DNA from: Evernia prunastri
Taxonomy: Eukaryota; Ascomycota; Lecanoromycetes; Lecanorales; Parmeliaceae
Assembly (NCBI GenBank): GCA_003184365.1
Contig: NKYR01000026.1
Coordinates: 1-64,000 of the forward strand
DNA: 64,000 bases
Direction: 5' to 3'
In this document: positions 24,202 to 34,857 of the stretch, piece by piece
How positions within the stretch are numbered: position 1 is the stretch's first letter
How the letters are laid out: each line of letters begins with the position of its first letter
The notes under the pieces: generated by a model
What the model was told of the DNA's origin: nothing
Seen by the model: only the letters and a program-made list of their open reading frames with translations
Database searches by the model: none
Made by a program: the position numbers and the translations under genes

Positions 24202-26115
24202 CTATTCCTTCAGCACAATCTGAACATCCAAGCCGCACTTTCCCTTCCCCCTTTCTTCCCAGACTGGAGCTTCATCGACCTGCTCAAGCAGATGCTCAAA
24301 GCAGCCTTCCATTTTGCTGTTCATGATCATCGTCCTCATTTTGTCGTCCAGGTCCATCCATGCGAAGGCCACTGTAATCTTTGCTACGTTCTCCCCACGA
24401 ATGCCCCATGCGCTAAGGACCTTAGCGTAAAAGTCTCGTGGTGTCATGCATTCGCTTAATTTCAAGGGCAAGTATTCGGGGGAGGGCTCGACTCGAACGA
24501 ACAGGATAGTGCGATTTTGTTTGTGTTGAGGCAAAATGGTTGAAGATAACAGATCAGAGTCCAGGTCTTGCTCGGGCTGGTCGCGGTTATCTTCCAATGA
24601 TGGAACCGATCGCAGATTTGGTTCAGTGCCTTTTCCGCTCACATCCTCGTTTCTCTGCGAAGTCCTTTGATGAAGCTGCTGGCGATTAATTCCCGATGAG
24701 GATGAAGGAGTACCGGTTCTACCGCCGCTGGTGTCGTTGACAATCCCGGCTGTGGTGGCCTTCAACGTAGCCTCCAATGTCTTGAAAACAGGTCTCGTGG
24801 GTCGTAAGCCCCCAGCATCTTGGCGTTTACCATCGCCCCCGTTCACAGCCTTGTTCAACAGCCGAGATATCCTTTGAGGCGAACTATCTTCCATGAGAGC
24901 GAGGACCTTCAAGATCATTGCCAGCGTGTTCCGACTCACAGTTTGGTCCTCACCGGCCCAAGGAGTGAATATTTGATCAAATTTGCGTCCAAGATCCTTT
25001 TCGATCCGAGCTATCGCGCTTTGCTTTCTCCTTTCCTCGCGATCGTTTGCGGGTCTTGTGGACGCCGATATAAGAGGCTCCCCAGGTCCTGGTTGATGTT
25101 CTCTGAATTGAACGTGGGCGTCAGACCGTCGTCGTGCAGGAGGCGAAACACGATACAGTTCATCAGTCTCGTGGTCTGAGATCTCAGTCTTCCTTCTCTT
25201 TGCGGGGCCATTTTGAGCTGCAACCAGCTGATCCAAGGTCTTTGTCTCTCTGGCATGATCACCGTGGTCAGAAGTACTGTCATCGACCTGCTGTACGGCT
25301 TGCCCGACTCCCGCATTAGTCACGTTTCGAGCAAGACCAGAGACACGATTATTCTCCACTTCAACTTCAGAGTCTGATGAATCCGAAGAATTTGACGAGT
25401 CCGAAGACGCGAAATAGTCGGAGGGTATGCTTCGTTTGCGGTTGACTGGAACGAAGGTTGACCTGTCGGGTAAGATACCGTCTCGCCTGGTAGAGCTCGT
25501 AGTACCGGGCTGAGAAGGCGATATAAAAGATAGAGCAAGCGGCTTTGGCTCAAAGTCTCTGCCTGGGCCAGCCCAATAGAGATAGCGCATGCCACCTTGC
25601 GCTTGTCCATTGAATGGCTTTACAATGTATCTAGTACCATTCAGATCAAGCGTCCAGAACATCAAGTTCTTATCCCAGGGCTAAATATGGTTCGTGAATT
25701 AGCATGTTTTCATTATGAATCGAAGTCGAGTAGTGGGAGGATGCACCAGAATAGGACGGGATTGCGCGAGAAGTATACCGAGCGAGAGAAAGTCAGCCTA
25801 AGTTTAACATACCTTGGCTATGATCTTGGCTTTGACGGCCTTGTCATCCCTAGGTCTTAATCCATATTTGTTGGGGATCACGACAGTTTTCATCACTTCT
25901 GAACGTTTATTCAATACAAAAGGCGGCTGTCGGCCATTGCTGTAGAGTGTTTGCGCCTCGGCTAAGAAGTGCACCGGCTGATCGTCAGGTAGTGTGTCGG
26001 CCTTCACGGATGGATCACTGCAGGCGCGGTCATCGGACTCGACAGTAGAGTAGGAGGTTTGGTCCTTCTCATGAGAGGTCATGGCTGGAGAGAGGGAACC
26101 CACTGACTTGAACAT
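24202..26115 (-). CDS. Repeated-module family protein, paralogue 2 (unrecognised family)
   Basis: Two exons (26115-25813 and 25680-24202) give 593 aa; an alternative start at 26082 would remove 11 residues. The single N-terminal module (LPDDQPVHFLAEAQTLY, PPFVLN, then FWTLDLNGTRYIV and MRYLYWAGPGRDFE) matches the modules of paralogue 1, and the C-terminal domain (PLKLSECMTPRDFYAKVLSA, AFAWMDLDDKMRTMIM, VDEAPVWEERGKGKCGLDVQ) matches its C-terminal domain. Between them lies a long Ser/Asp/Arg-rich linker with a basic AKRRKTEISD stretch. The intron sits inside the module just before the WTLDLNG block; paralogue 1 has none, consistent with intron gain or a retro-type copy. The two genes converge, 1.6 kb apart. 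Function unknown. Confidence 0.8.
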
Positions 26116-27399
26116 CACCGACGCTTCTACTGGATTAAAATGAGGCTAGGACTTGGTAGTGGTCCGTCGCGTCAGAAAGCTTTTGGCTACCAGGAACTTG
26201 TCCCGACGCGGTTTCGGACCTGATCCTCGACTCTCCAACAAGAACGCTGCGTCTTTTCAAGAATCGCACAGATACCTCGTGGAGCTACGGGCTAGCTCCA
26301 GAGGTCAAGCTCACTGATGTTGCAGTGTCTGGGGCGAGGTCGGAGAGGAAACTGCAACCTTGACCCCACGCCAAGCCTCAGCTCTACGGCAAGTTATATG
26401 TGCCAACATGCTTGTGAGTCGGCTCAGCCTGTGATAACCTGATTGGTGATGGGATAAGAACCATCGCCAAACATTTCTATCTTTGTTGTCTGGTCCGTGA
26501 GATTATATCCTGCGCATGTACTCCTAGAATCAAACTGATTAGTTTATGGCAACATGTCCGTTGAGTACATCATATTCGGAGATCAATCAAAATTAATTAC
26601 GTGTACTCGTACACGGCCAACCCGCACACAGGGAGGTCGCGCACCGCAGGTTCTAGACCGTTCTAGTATTACCCCTAGTTCTACTCTCAGAAAGCAACCT
26701 TGAAGCTGGGGACCTGAGAAATGTTATGGATAAAATAGCCCCATACTCTAAATCCGCCGAGACGGGCTCCAGGAATCTTTTTATGTTGACGCAGCAATCT
26801 TGGCGACTAGGACTCATGGTCCGACCTTACGCTTCAACTTCAACAACGTGAACAAGAATTGAAATTACTTCTGGTCTTGGCGAGTAAGTACCTTCGACTG
26901 TCTCTTCAGCCGTGCGATTATAAGCGGCGTTTAACGACCTCGGGACATACGAGTGATTGCAAGGCAACCAGAGCGCTAATTGCGACGTTCGTCGTTGAAC
27001 CGATAAAGAAAAGCGTACGACGAGCCGGCATCTATACTAACGCGACTACGCGATCGTCAAATTTCATCAGCAGTACTAACGAAGCGAAGGTTCTCCCCGC
27101 CTTTTCGAAGTGTTGAGATACCGCGTCGAACAAGCCGCGGAAGCGTAGGTGTTTTCCGAAAGGCGTCCAACTTTCGAACCACGATAGATAATAGTGGTGA
27201 GGAAACACGTTTCAGCTTACCACCGTCAGCAATCCGGTCTGTCACCTTTACGAGTCACGAACGCATATCAATTTCCTCGATGGTTTGTAGTGTCACGAAT
27301 GACAGCGGATGGACTCCCTTCCATATAAATGCTTTAGAGGAACTTGACCGACTCTTTTGATATAAAGATCATTTGCTAAGTATACGAATCAAATAGTAC
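26116..27399. other. Intergenic, no intact gene
   Basis: Probably the promoter of paralogue 2 followed by unassigned sequence. A short frame at 26859-27116 (plus) has no family features. From about 27320 the plus strand begins to resemble an ankyrin-repeat protein but is broken by stops. Confidence 0.45.
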
Positions 27400-28549
27400 G
27401 CCATCCAGAACATTCAGGTCGAGGTCTCTGAGCTGCTCTTGCAGGCTGGTGGAGACCCGTGTATGGAGACTGAGGCACCGACGTAAGGTCCAGGAGTTTT
27501 GAGTTCCGAAGTCTATTCATTGACTATTTGCAGGACTGCTGTAGACTATGCAGGAGCAAGAGTATTAGGCAACGGTGCAGAAGCCTGCGTCATTAACAAC
27601 CTCCGCGGATTGTTTCTTGATGCACAATTCCTGGAGCACGGTAGATCCTCAGATATGCACAAATCCATCCTTGTATATGTCCTGGCGATATTGAGGAAAG
27701 GCTACAAAGGTCTACTGCCCTATTGGATACTGAAGATTCTGCCGGGAGGTCTCCACTCTCACGGACAGCACAGAAGGGTGAAGTCGAGGCGGTCAGAGTG
27801 CTATTAGAGCACGGCGCCGATCCGAACAGCAACGACAAAACAAATATGACACCATTGCATTATGCGGCTCAAGCAAAAACGCCAGGATGTCTCCGGCTGC
27901 TGATCAAATACGGGGCCAGAATCACACAACAGATGAAAGGCTGGAATGCTCTTCATTCTGCTTGCCTCTATCATGATGACCTAGCCTTTGTCCAGCCTCT
28001 CCTCAATTATGGTACCGATGTCGACGAACACCTCTATGTGGGGAAGACTGCCTTATCACTAGCAATACTTCAGAAACACTTGGAAAGCGCGGCCTATCTG
28101 ATAAACATTGGCGCAGATCTCGACGTTTTGGACCATGAAGGTCAATCGCCACTCGCCCTGTCGATCAAATCCAGACGCTTCGAAGCCATGAAACTCCTTC
28201 TGCGGGCCGGAGCTACGCACAACCGTCTGTCCGAGTGCGACGACACTCTTTTGCATCTCGTGGCGAAGTTTCTCGACCTTCGAATCATCTAATACCTGTC
28301 AGAGTTCGATCTGAACCATGTGAACTTTGATGCTAGGGACAGAGACCATCTCACCGCTCGAAATCTCATACAAATACACAACACGGATGCAAACACTGGG
28401 CTGGCGTTTCAAAGGCCGTTGACGAGGGTAGTCGAAAAGAGAAATGACGACTTCGACGCTCAAGATGCCTGGCATGGCGATTCAACTCCGGAGATGTTCG
28501 AAGACGTGATCGAATCACAACCAGTGGGTGACGCAGATCGAGATCGATA
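27400..28549 (+). pseudogene. Ankyrin-repeat protein remnant
   Basis: The frame around 27690-28290 encodes at least four ankyrin repeats (AVRVLLEHGADPNSNDKTNM, TPLHYAAQ, CLRLLIKYGARIT, GKTALSLAILQKHLESAAYL, SPLALSIKSRRFEAMKLLLR). Upstream, 27405-27490 keeps another repeat-like segment (VSELLLQAGGDPCMETEAPT) before a possible intron. The main frame has a stop TAG at about 27640 and an in-frame TAA at 28290-28292; beyond it the same frame stays open with matching character (YLSEFDLNHVNFDARDRDHL) to 28549. There is no start codon with a credible N-terminus and no linked NACHT, HET or kinase domain in the window. The parsimonious reading is a decayed 3' part of a larger ankyrin protein; sequencing error at a single stop cannot explain all the breaks. 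Confidence 0.7.
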
Positions 28550-28894
28550 AATGCGAATCGATGTGTCCGTTTAGTGCAGGCGTTGTAGGAGCAGCAGATC
28601 ATATAAGAAGCGAAACGTCTAACAATCGAAACGGACACCTCTGGTTTTGCTCTTTAGTCGCGCAGACTCTCGCTGTAGTCTCAATGGACCAGGATGAGTG
28701 AGAACTCTACTCTAGCGAGACTTCTTTCGGTCGGAATGGAGTTTGTCCTTAAATCCGCTACTCGAATCCCTGGCTCGGGAGTGGCTGTCTCCGCAAATGT
28801 CCGTGCCATCGTATAATACTGCAATGTCTACACATCCTCCTCTCTAGTAGCACTGGAAAGCGCAACAGATCTCATCGATTATTACTTATCTTCC

Positions 28895-30149
28895 ATGATG
28901 AGCACGGGCAAAGCAGCGCTTACCAGCGTTAGCGGCAGGGCGGTAGGTCCTATTGGGTTCGGCATGTTAGGTATGTCGCCGGCTACATATCTTCTTTGTT
29001 CCACAGTGCAGAGGCCGAGTCGTGGGCGTTGGCGTGCACAGAAGAATGTTACGTTGACGCTACGTGCTTAGGATTGACGAAGCCTTGGGCGCCCGTCGAC
29101 TATCCGATCGCGGCAAAAGTTATGAAGACGGCGCTAGAGCAGGGTGCCAATCTCTGGAACGGTGTGAGTGAGGCCTTCGAATTGATAACAACGACGTTTC
29201 TTTGAACCTCTTATCCGGCTCCCCAGCCTATCAGAGCAGTGACCACCTAGAATAGTCAAATTGACTCGTATCCAGGGCATGGCAAACTCGCTGCATCTGG
29301 TCAAGTACTACTTCGAAAAGTACCCCGAGGACGCTGGCAGAGTCGTACTCAGCATCAAAGGCGCCTTTGACATAAAAACGGGACCCACCGGCAGCCCGGA
29401 AGGCATCCGCGCATCTGTCGAGGAGGCCGTCAAGGTGCTGGGTGGCACCAAGACGATCGACGTCTTTGAATGTGCGCGGCGGGATCCCAGCGTCCCTATC
29501 GAGACCTCGGTCAAGGCCTTGGCCGAGTTGGTCAAGGAGGGCAAGATCGGCGGCATCGGCCTGAGCGAGGTCGGCGCGACCACGATCCGCAAGGCCTACG
29601 CTGTACATCCCATCTCAGCTGTCGAGATCGAGCTGAGCTTATTTACGCCCGACCCTCTGAAGAATGGTATAGCGGACGCGTGCCACGAGCGTACGTAATC
29701 CTGGAAAAAGCGCAAAGCGGAAGTTTCCAATCTGCTGACCGCGCCACCCACATCCAGTCAGAATTCCAATCGTGGCATACAGCCCCGTCGGCCGCGGCTG
29801 GCTGACGGGCCAGATACGTCGGCTCGACGACCTCCCGCCGAACGACTTCCGCCGCATGCTGCCGCGCTTCCAGCCCGACGTCTTCGACCAGAACTTCAAG
29901 CTCGTCGAGGCGGTGGGGCGGATCGCCGAGCGCAAGGGCGCGACGACGGCGCAGGTGGCCATCGGCTGGGTGTGTCGCCAGGGCGCGATCCCGATCCCGG
30001 GATCCATCAGGTCCGAGCGCGTCGTCGAGAACTGCAGGCCCGCGTCGCTGTCAAACGGGGACATGGCCGAGATCCAGACCATCCTCGACACCCTGCCCGT
30101 GTCCGGGGAGCGCTATGGCGGCGCGCACGAGAGGTTCCTTAATGCATAG
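28895..30149 (+). CDS. Aldo/keto reductase (pyridoxal reductase-like), catalytic Tyr missing
   Basis: Four exons keep frame: 28895-28970, 29072-29163, 29276-29690 and 29758-30149, giving 324 aa, normal for this NADPH-dependent family of (beta/alpha)8 barrels. Recognisable blocks are VGPIGFGMLGLTKPWAPVDY, ALEQGANLWNGG, NSLHLVKYYFEKYPE, KIGGIGLSEV, AVEIELSLFTPDPL, IPIVAYSPVGRGWLTGQIR and AIPIPGSIRSERVVEN. In relatives the stretch after WNGG is about 6-8 residues ending in YGxPxxNSL and carries the catalytic Tyr; here WNGG runs straight into MANSL, and no splice choice I tried recovers the Tyr. Exons 3-4 are markedly GC-rich at third positions, unlike exons 1-2 and the neighbours. It may be a recent acquisition that is losing function, or a non-enzymatic derivative. 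Confidence 0.78.
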
Positions 30150-30699
30150 TCAGTCAAACTTTATCATCCTTGCTCCGTGAGACATTGGCGCCGTATTTTG
30201 AAATGAGGGTGGATAGGTAGTGAGGAAGAATCTAGAAGTCCGATGGTCAGATTGAGTGTAACAGCCGTTCGGTCATCGTCGCACACCGCATCTGCCAACG
30301 CTTTCAGACCTCTCTAGCAGCAGTTTTCAGACCTCTCTGGCAGCCTAAACTTAGCCGACGGTAAGGGTTCTTTTTCTCCGACTCGCATCAAATCACTACT
30401 TGAGACCACTTAGATCGCAGGGCTCGACACCCAAGAAATGACCGTCAGAAATCACGACGCGACGATGGGTCTGTACTCTGGAGATTTGTGATCTACAACA
30501 TCGGCACGAAATTTTGCGGCTGGAAAGATGGATGAAGCTAAGCTGGTTAAGTGTGCAATGAGCCTGAAGTACACTCTGCACAGGAGCCAACGCAGTAGCT
30601 GGGCCCAAATCTTGTTCATTTTCCAGCGCGGACTATCTGCCTATGCACCAATCTCGGGGGAATCTACTCCTTCAACTCTCGCTCTTCTGACTCCTTCTC
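30150..30699. other. Intergenic with short tandem duplication
   Basis: No gene seen. At about 30302-30345 the phrase TTTCAGACCTCTCTRGCAGC occurs twice in tandem. Confidence 0.5.
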
Positions 30700-31475
30700 C
30701 TATGCCTTCTGTCCGTCCCCCTCGGATCCCTCGTCTAAGTTGTCGTCGACCTCGTTCTCCTCCTGGGCCTGGTCCCCCTGGGCCTCCTGGTCCTGCTGGT
30801 CCTCCAGATTCTCCTGGTCCTCCTGGTCCTCATTTTCAGTCACATATTCATGATCGTCAAAAGGAAATGCCTTTTTATCCATGTTATGCTCCGCCACCAT
30901 CACCCTCAAGGCCAGATTTCTCGCAACGTCCGTGATTGAATACTGTAAGCAGTTACCAGCGGCAACGGAAACCCACCCTGATCGTTTCCACGCCCCAGGC
31001 TGCGAAGCGTCTCCCTTCTCATGTGGGAGGGGTCCACCAGCGAGGCCATGTAGCGTTATAGCGTCCTGTGTTTCTCTGTACTCCAATTGGTCTTTTAGCC
31101 ATGACCACCCTCTACTCTTAGCTTTGTCCTTTGATGGATAGAGACCTATGACACCGGCAGACTGGACATTGAGGGGCTGGAAAACGCAGACATAGGCACC
31201 AGTCTCAATAATCTAGAGTATACGTAGCCAGGGCGGATTGGAAGCCAGACCCCCGTGCACTTTTCTTGTGCCCAATTGCTGGCATTGAACGTGAGGACCC
31301 AAATGGACGAAGCAGGATTTGGGACGGCGTCGGTATTCAATGGAGAAGTTTGGAGCACGGTCTCTCTGCCCTTTCCTTTGTCCTTGTCCTTGGCTTTGCG
31401 GTTGCTGGTGGTTGATGATGACCCTTCTGCTTGAAGCTTAGAGTTACCAGCTGAGGTGGAATTTGGTGAGCTCAT
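30700..31475 (-). CDS. Unrecognised 242-aa protein with acidic Gln/Glu-rich tail
   Basis: Two exons (31475-31224 and 31176-30700; 47-bp intron with GTATAC donor and TTCCAG acceptor) keep frame and give 242 aa. The N-terminus is Ser/Lys-rich (SSTTSNRKAKDKDKGKGRE). A middle region contains several Trp residues (SIWVLTFNASNWAQEK, SRGWSWLKDQLEYRE). The last ~50 residues are a run of Asp/Glu/Gln in a loose DQEDQE repeat. The repeat reads as Gly-Pro-Pro on the opposite strand, which creates a false collagen-like frame there; the minus-strand gene is preferred because its exons join in frame through a clean intron. I do not recognise the family. The presence of a conserved-looking middle and a disordered acidic tail is all that can be said. 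Confidence 0.6.
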
Positions 31476-31966
31476 GATTGAGTTCTGATGGTTCCGGGCG
31501 TGGTTTGAACTTTATGAGGTTTGTTGGAGAAGTGAAAGTATAAGGAGAAGACTGGGCTTATGGCCCTGTTCTAATACTTGTAACAGAGGACATGTACAGA
31601 AGGCTCTGGACGTGACCAGCAGAACAGCTCAATGAGGAATAAGGTATGATTTATAGAGAAGGACATGCATAGAAGACTCTGGATATGAAAGGCGTTGGGT
31701 CCCAACAAAGACAAGGAAGTGGGTTGCCGTAACAAAGGCCATGTATAAAAGGCTCTAGACGCTGACATCGGCATGAGTCAAATAAGATACGGGAGTTTGA
31801 AGCACGGGAGGACATACGAGATGAGATTGTTTTAGCTTGCCCAAAACTGCCAGAGCGTTGAGGATATCAGAGCTTCCATGATATCTGTGTCGCTTTGTTA
31901 CTGCCCTGAATGACGGAGCCTGCTGGTCACTCAATATCCTCATCCTAGATATGCAATTCCGAGAAG

Positions 31967-32703
31967 TCACGCTCTTTCTTTCTCCGGGAATTTCCTGGCC
32001 TTCGGATTCGAATCCCACTTCACATATCGATAAAATCCCCAACACATCAAGGAAGTCACGGCTAGCATCAGTGTCAAGCGCACCCAGCTGAAAAACCTCC
32101 GAAGTCTCAAGTACTCCTTCAAAACATCTTTCAAAATCGTACGCTCCTGACTACTCAGCAATGGCCGCTGCTGCGCCGCATCCGCGTCGAGCATGGCCTC
32201 GAAACGGGAAACAATCGGTACTGCTGCATGATAAAGCACTGGCCGATCTGAGAACTGATCTGAGAGCCGCTGAAGGGTTTCTTTATTTCAGGATCCTCGC
32301 TAGATCCCCGAAAGTTTTCCTTTTTCCTGCGCTCTGCCTTGCACATCTCCGACAGGATGTCGTTGTGTTCAGGAACCAGCTCGAATATTTTCCAAGCGTT
32401 TGCAATGACAGTTTTCATGGTGATACCCTCATGGAGAATCTTGAGAGCATAACGCCTTCGGTGATAGAGAAGGTCGACCCCATCGCAGCGCTCGAGTTCC
32501 TTTCGCAAAGCCACAACTCGCTTGAACGCGTGGACTGTGGCTTTGTCCAGCTTCTGACCACCAGCTGGACTTGAATAGAATTTTCTGGGCACATGTGCTA
32601 CCTGGCTCGAAAGGTACGGCCTGCGGTACGGAAAGAATCGTAAGGTGAAAAGAGTCGATCCGCTGCAAGTAGGTTTCCGACTCTTGGTAAATAGAGCCAA
32701 CAT
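31967..32703 (-). pseudogene. Probable mitochondrial protein, split by a 1-base frameshift
   Basis: The first frame, from 32703, begins with a basic, Ser-rich, acid-free leader (MLALFTKSRKPTCSGSTLFT) typical of a mitochondrial targeting peptide, then a charged helical domain (ALRKELERCDGVDLLYHRRR, ITMKTVIANAWKIFELVPEH). Near 32285, at an A-rich run, the meaningful reading moves to another frame (KETLQRLSDQFSDRP). That frame continues through LYHAAVPIVSRFEAMLDADA, to a single C-terminal membrane helix (RLTLMLAVTSLMCWGFYRYV) and a stop at 31967. No GT-AG intron I can see joins the two. Either one base is missing in the assembly or the gene is recently broken. An in-frame upstream ATG at 32814 is less likely as start. 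I do not recognise the family. If intact it would be about 245 aa and anchored in a mitochondrial membrane. Confidence 0.6.
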
Positions 32704-34857
32704 CGTCTCTCGATCAAGTGAGAGATGCGGATGCTCAGTGATGATGTGGAGGAACGCACAAAAGTAAATTGGGCCTGGTCGCTGACTGCCTGTTGAAGCC
32801 TTGCGAAGAGTCAATGGGGGATCTGACTGCGCTTGAAATAATAAGCTAGGATCGAGTCCTGCCGAGGAGCTTCAATGCTTTCCTTACCCTATATCATTGG
32901 CGACATGGAGCAAACAATTAACGCGGCCATCTAAACGCCGCCAAGTCAGAGACGAAGACGCGGTTCCAACAATTCGCAGCCGTACAGATTGGGCCTAGTG
33001 TGCTCGGGACGTCGGCATAAGGTACAGTAAGGTACCTTTATACCGTATACGGATATGCGAGAGTCCGAAGAAAGGTGTGGGGGTCTCCCTACCTTAGTGC
33101 CATTGCTGCACGGCACAAGCTCTGATGCAAAGCAGCCTTTCCCTGATGTTCTTGCCTAAAACGTACAATGGACCAGCCGTATCATTCAGGTACCAGTGTA
33201 CAACGAACAGAAAGAAGAACAAAAGGTCACTCCGTACTCAGTAAATGCTCCAACTGTTGTTAGCATACCCAACAGTGCTACCACGTACCCCGAAATTGTG
33301 GATTACCGGTTCCCCACTCATGCATCCCACCTACCCAAACGTTCCATAGTCAGGTACCGGTCACTACCGGCTCGCTCACAAACGATCCTGTCAGACATTT
33401 CGTGGGGTCCAGATTACCATGCAGGGACATGCATGATGTCCCAACCGTAACCATAAGCGCAGTGGGGTAGGCAGGGCACAACCGAGAACGAGGTACCAGG
33501 TCTGCATGCCCCTTAACGAAGGCACCCCATGGCATCGAGCTACGGCCCGTATCAGACGTGCAACAAAACCGAATGAAGGGGATTTTCGCTTTAGGGGCAG
33601 CCGCATGCTCAGAAGAAACGCAAAGGATTGAATCTTCTTGATTGTCTACGTAGCTGTGTTCCAAACAAGCAGTCGTGTAGCCGGCGACTGGTTGGCTAGC
33701 AATGACTTCTTAGTCATTGCGTGGCAGAACAGGCAGAAGAGGAAATGGCTCGATTTCCTTCCACCAAGCAGCAATCATCCCAAACTACGAGTGCCTTCCA
33801 TTTTTAGATTCATCTTCATCTGCACCAGGCCCCATCACACAAGACGTGCTCACGCCTCTTTGACTCAACGAGCTCGTAACAATGGCACCCACTCAGAATA
33901 TCGCGGACGAAGGACCAGGCCCAAATCCGAACCCGGCATGTAACCTCGTCAGTTGTCTTTTCGGCCTATTGTACCATCTCGCTCAGGTCCCTTCCCACGA
34001 CAGTGAGCAATCCTAAAGACCGCAGTCCACGAAGCCCCCACCTCGACATCTGACGCTCCGACAAACACAGATGGTCGACTAGCGGCGTGCAACGTCACCC
34101 AACAGCTCCAAGCTGTCCTCCCTACCCCTCTGGGGTTTCTCCACCTCCCACCCAAACCTCCCCTAAGAGTACCTTCGATAACATTTAGCAAAGACGCAGC
34201 GAGATCACGCACGTAGCATAGACCGCACTCCGCACAATTTCATCACTCGGCCCGCTCAGAGACGGCGACCAAGTCGCATCATGCCCCCGTAGAATAAGAA
34301 ACCATACTCACTCGATCCGTAGCCGCAAGCTGGACTTAGAGCACAGTCGGCTCCGTGCGATTTTCCGGAGAGCTCCCAGTCCGAAGACGTAGATAACATG
34401 TGGTTGGAGGTATTTAGTTTGTATTAGGTTCGATTCCTAATGGCGCTGGTTCAATGGTGAAGTGGGCTTCTGATTTCTTAACATAGGGACCCTCCCTCCC
34501 TACCAAACTCATCTTTCGCTCAATTGCATAGACGGGGATGTAAAGTGTGGGACGGTCCGGGTCAGAAGTTGCTCGAGAAGCTCCAGGGGTAACAATGTCA
34601 AAGCCAGCCGGGCACGACGATGCTTGGCCGAACCGGCTGCGATGAGAGCGCGGTGCCGACCCAAAGGCGGGTCGTTGGGTGAAGCTGAGTGGGAAAAGAG
34701 GTCCCGTGATGGAGAATTCATGATGATATAATACACGTGCACAGGTATGTGCTCCAAAAAAAATCATAGGATATAAAGCGCCGTACCATGCTCGCTCCGT
34801 GCTCGCTACCATGGAGAATCTTGACAAGATTAAAAAGGTTTCAAATGAAGTTCAAAA
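32704..34857. other. 2.2-kb region without a convincing gene
   Basis: No frame shows a recognised domain. At 33882-34016 a plus-strand ATG follows an AAC-rich context and opens 44 codons (MAPTQNIADEGPGPNPNPAC...), which could be a small ORF or a first exon, but there is no further support. Sequence near 33017-33060 has several GGTACC/AAGGTAC words. Confidence 0.45.

Noticed and set aside
30528..30935. Plus-strand collagen-like Gly-Pro-Pro protein
   Set aside because: It is the antisense of a well-supported two-exon minus-strand gene whose acidic tail explains the repeat.
34420..34450. Second T-arm-like sequence (TTAGG TTCGATT CCTAA)
   Set aside because: The 5' partner of the acceptor stem and an A-box are absent in the preceding 90 bases.
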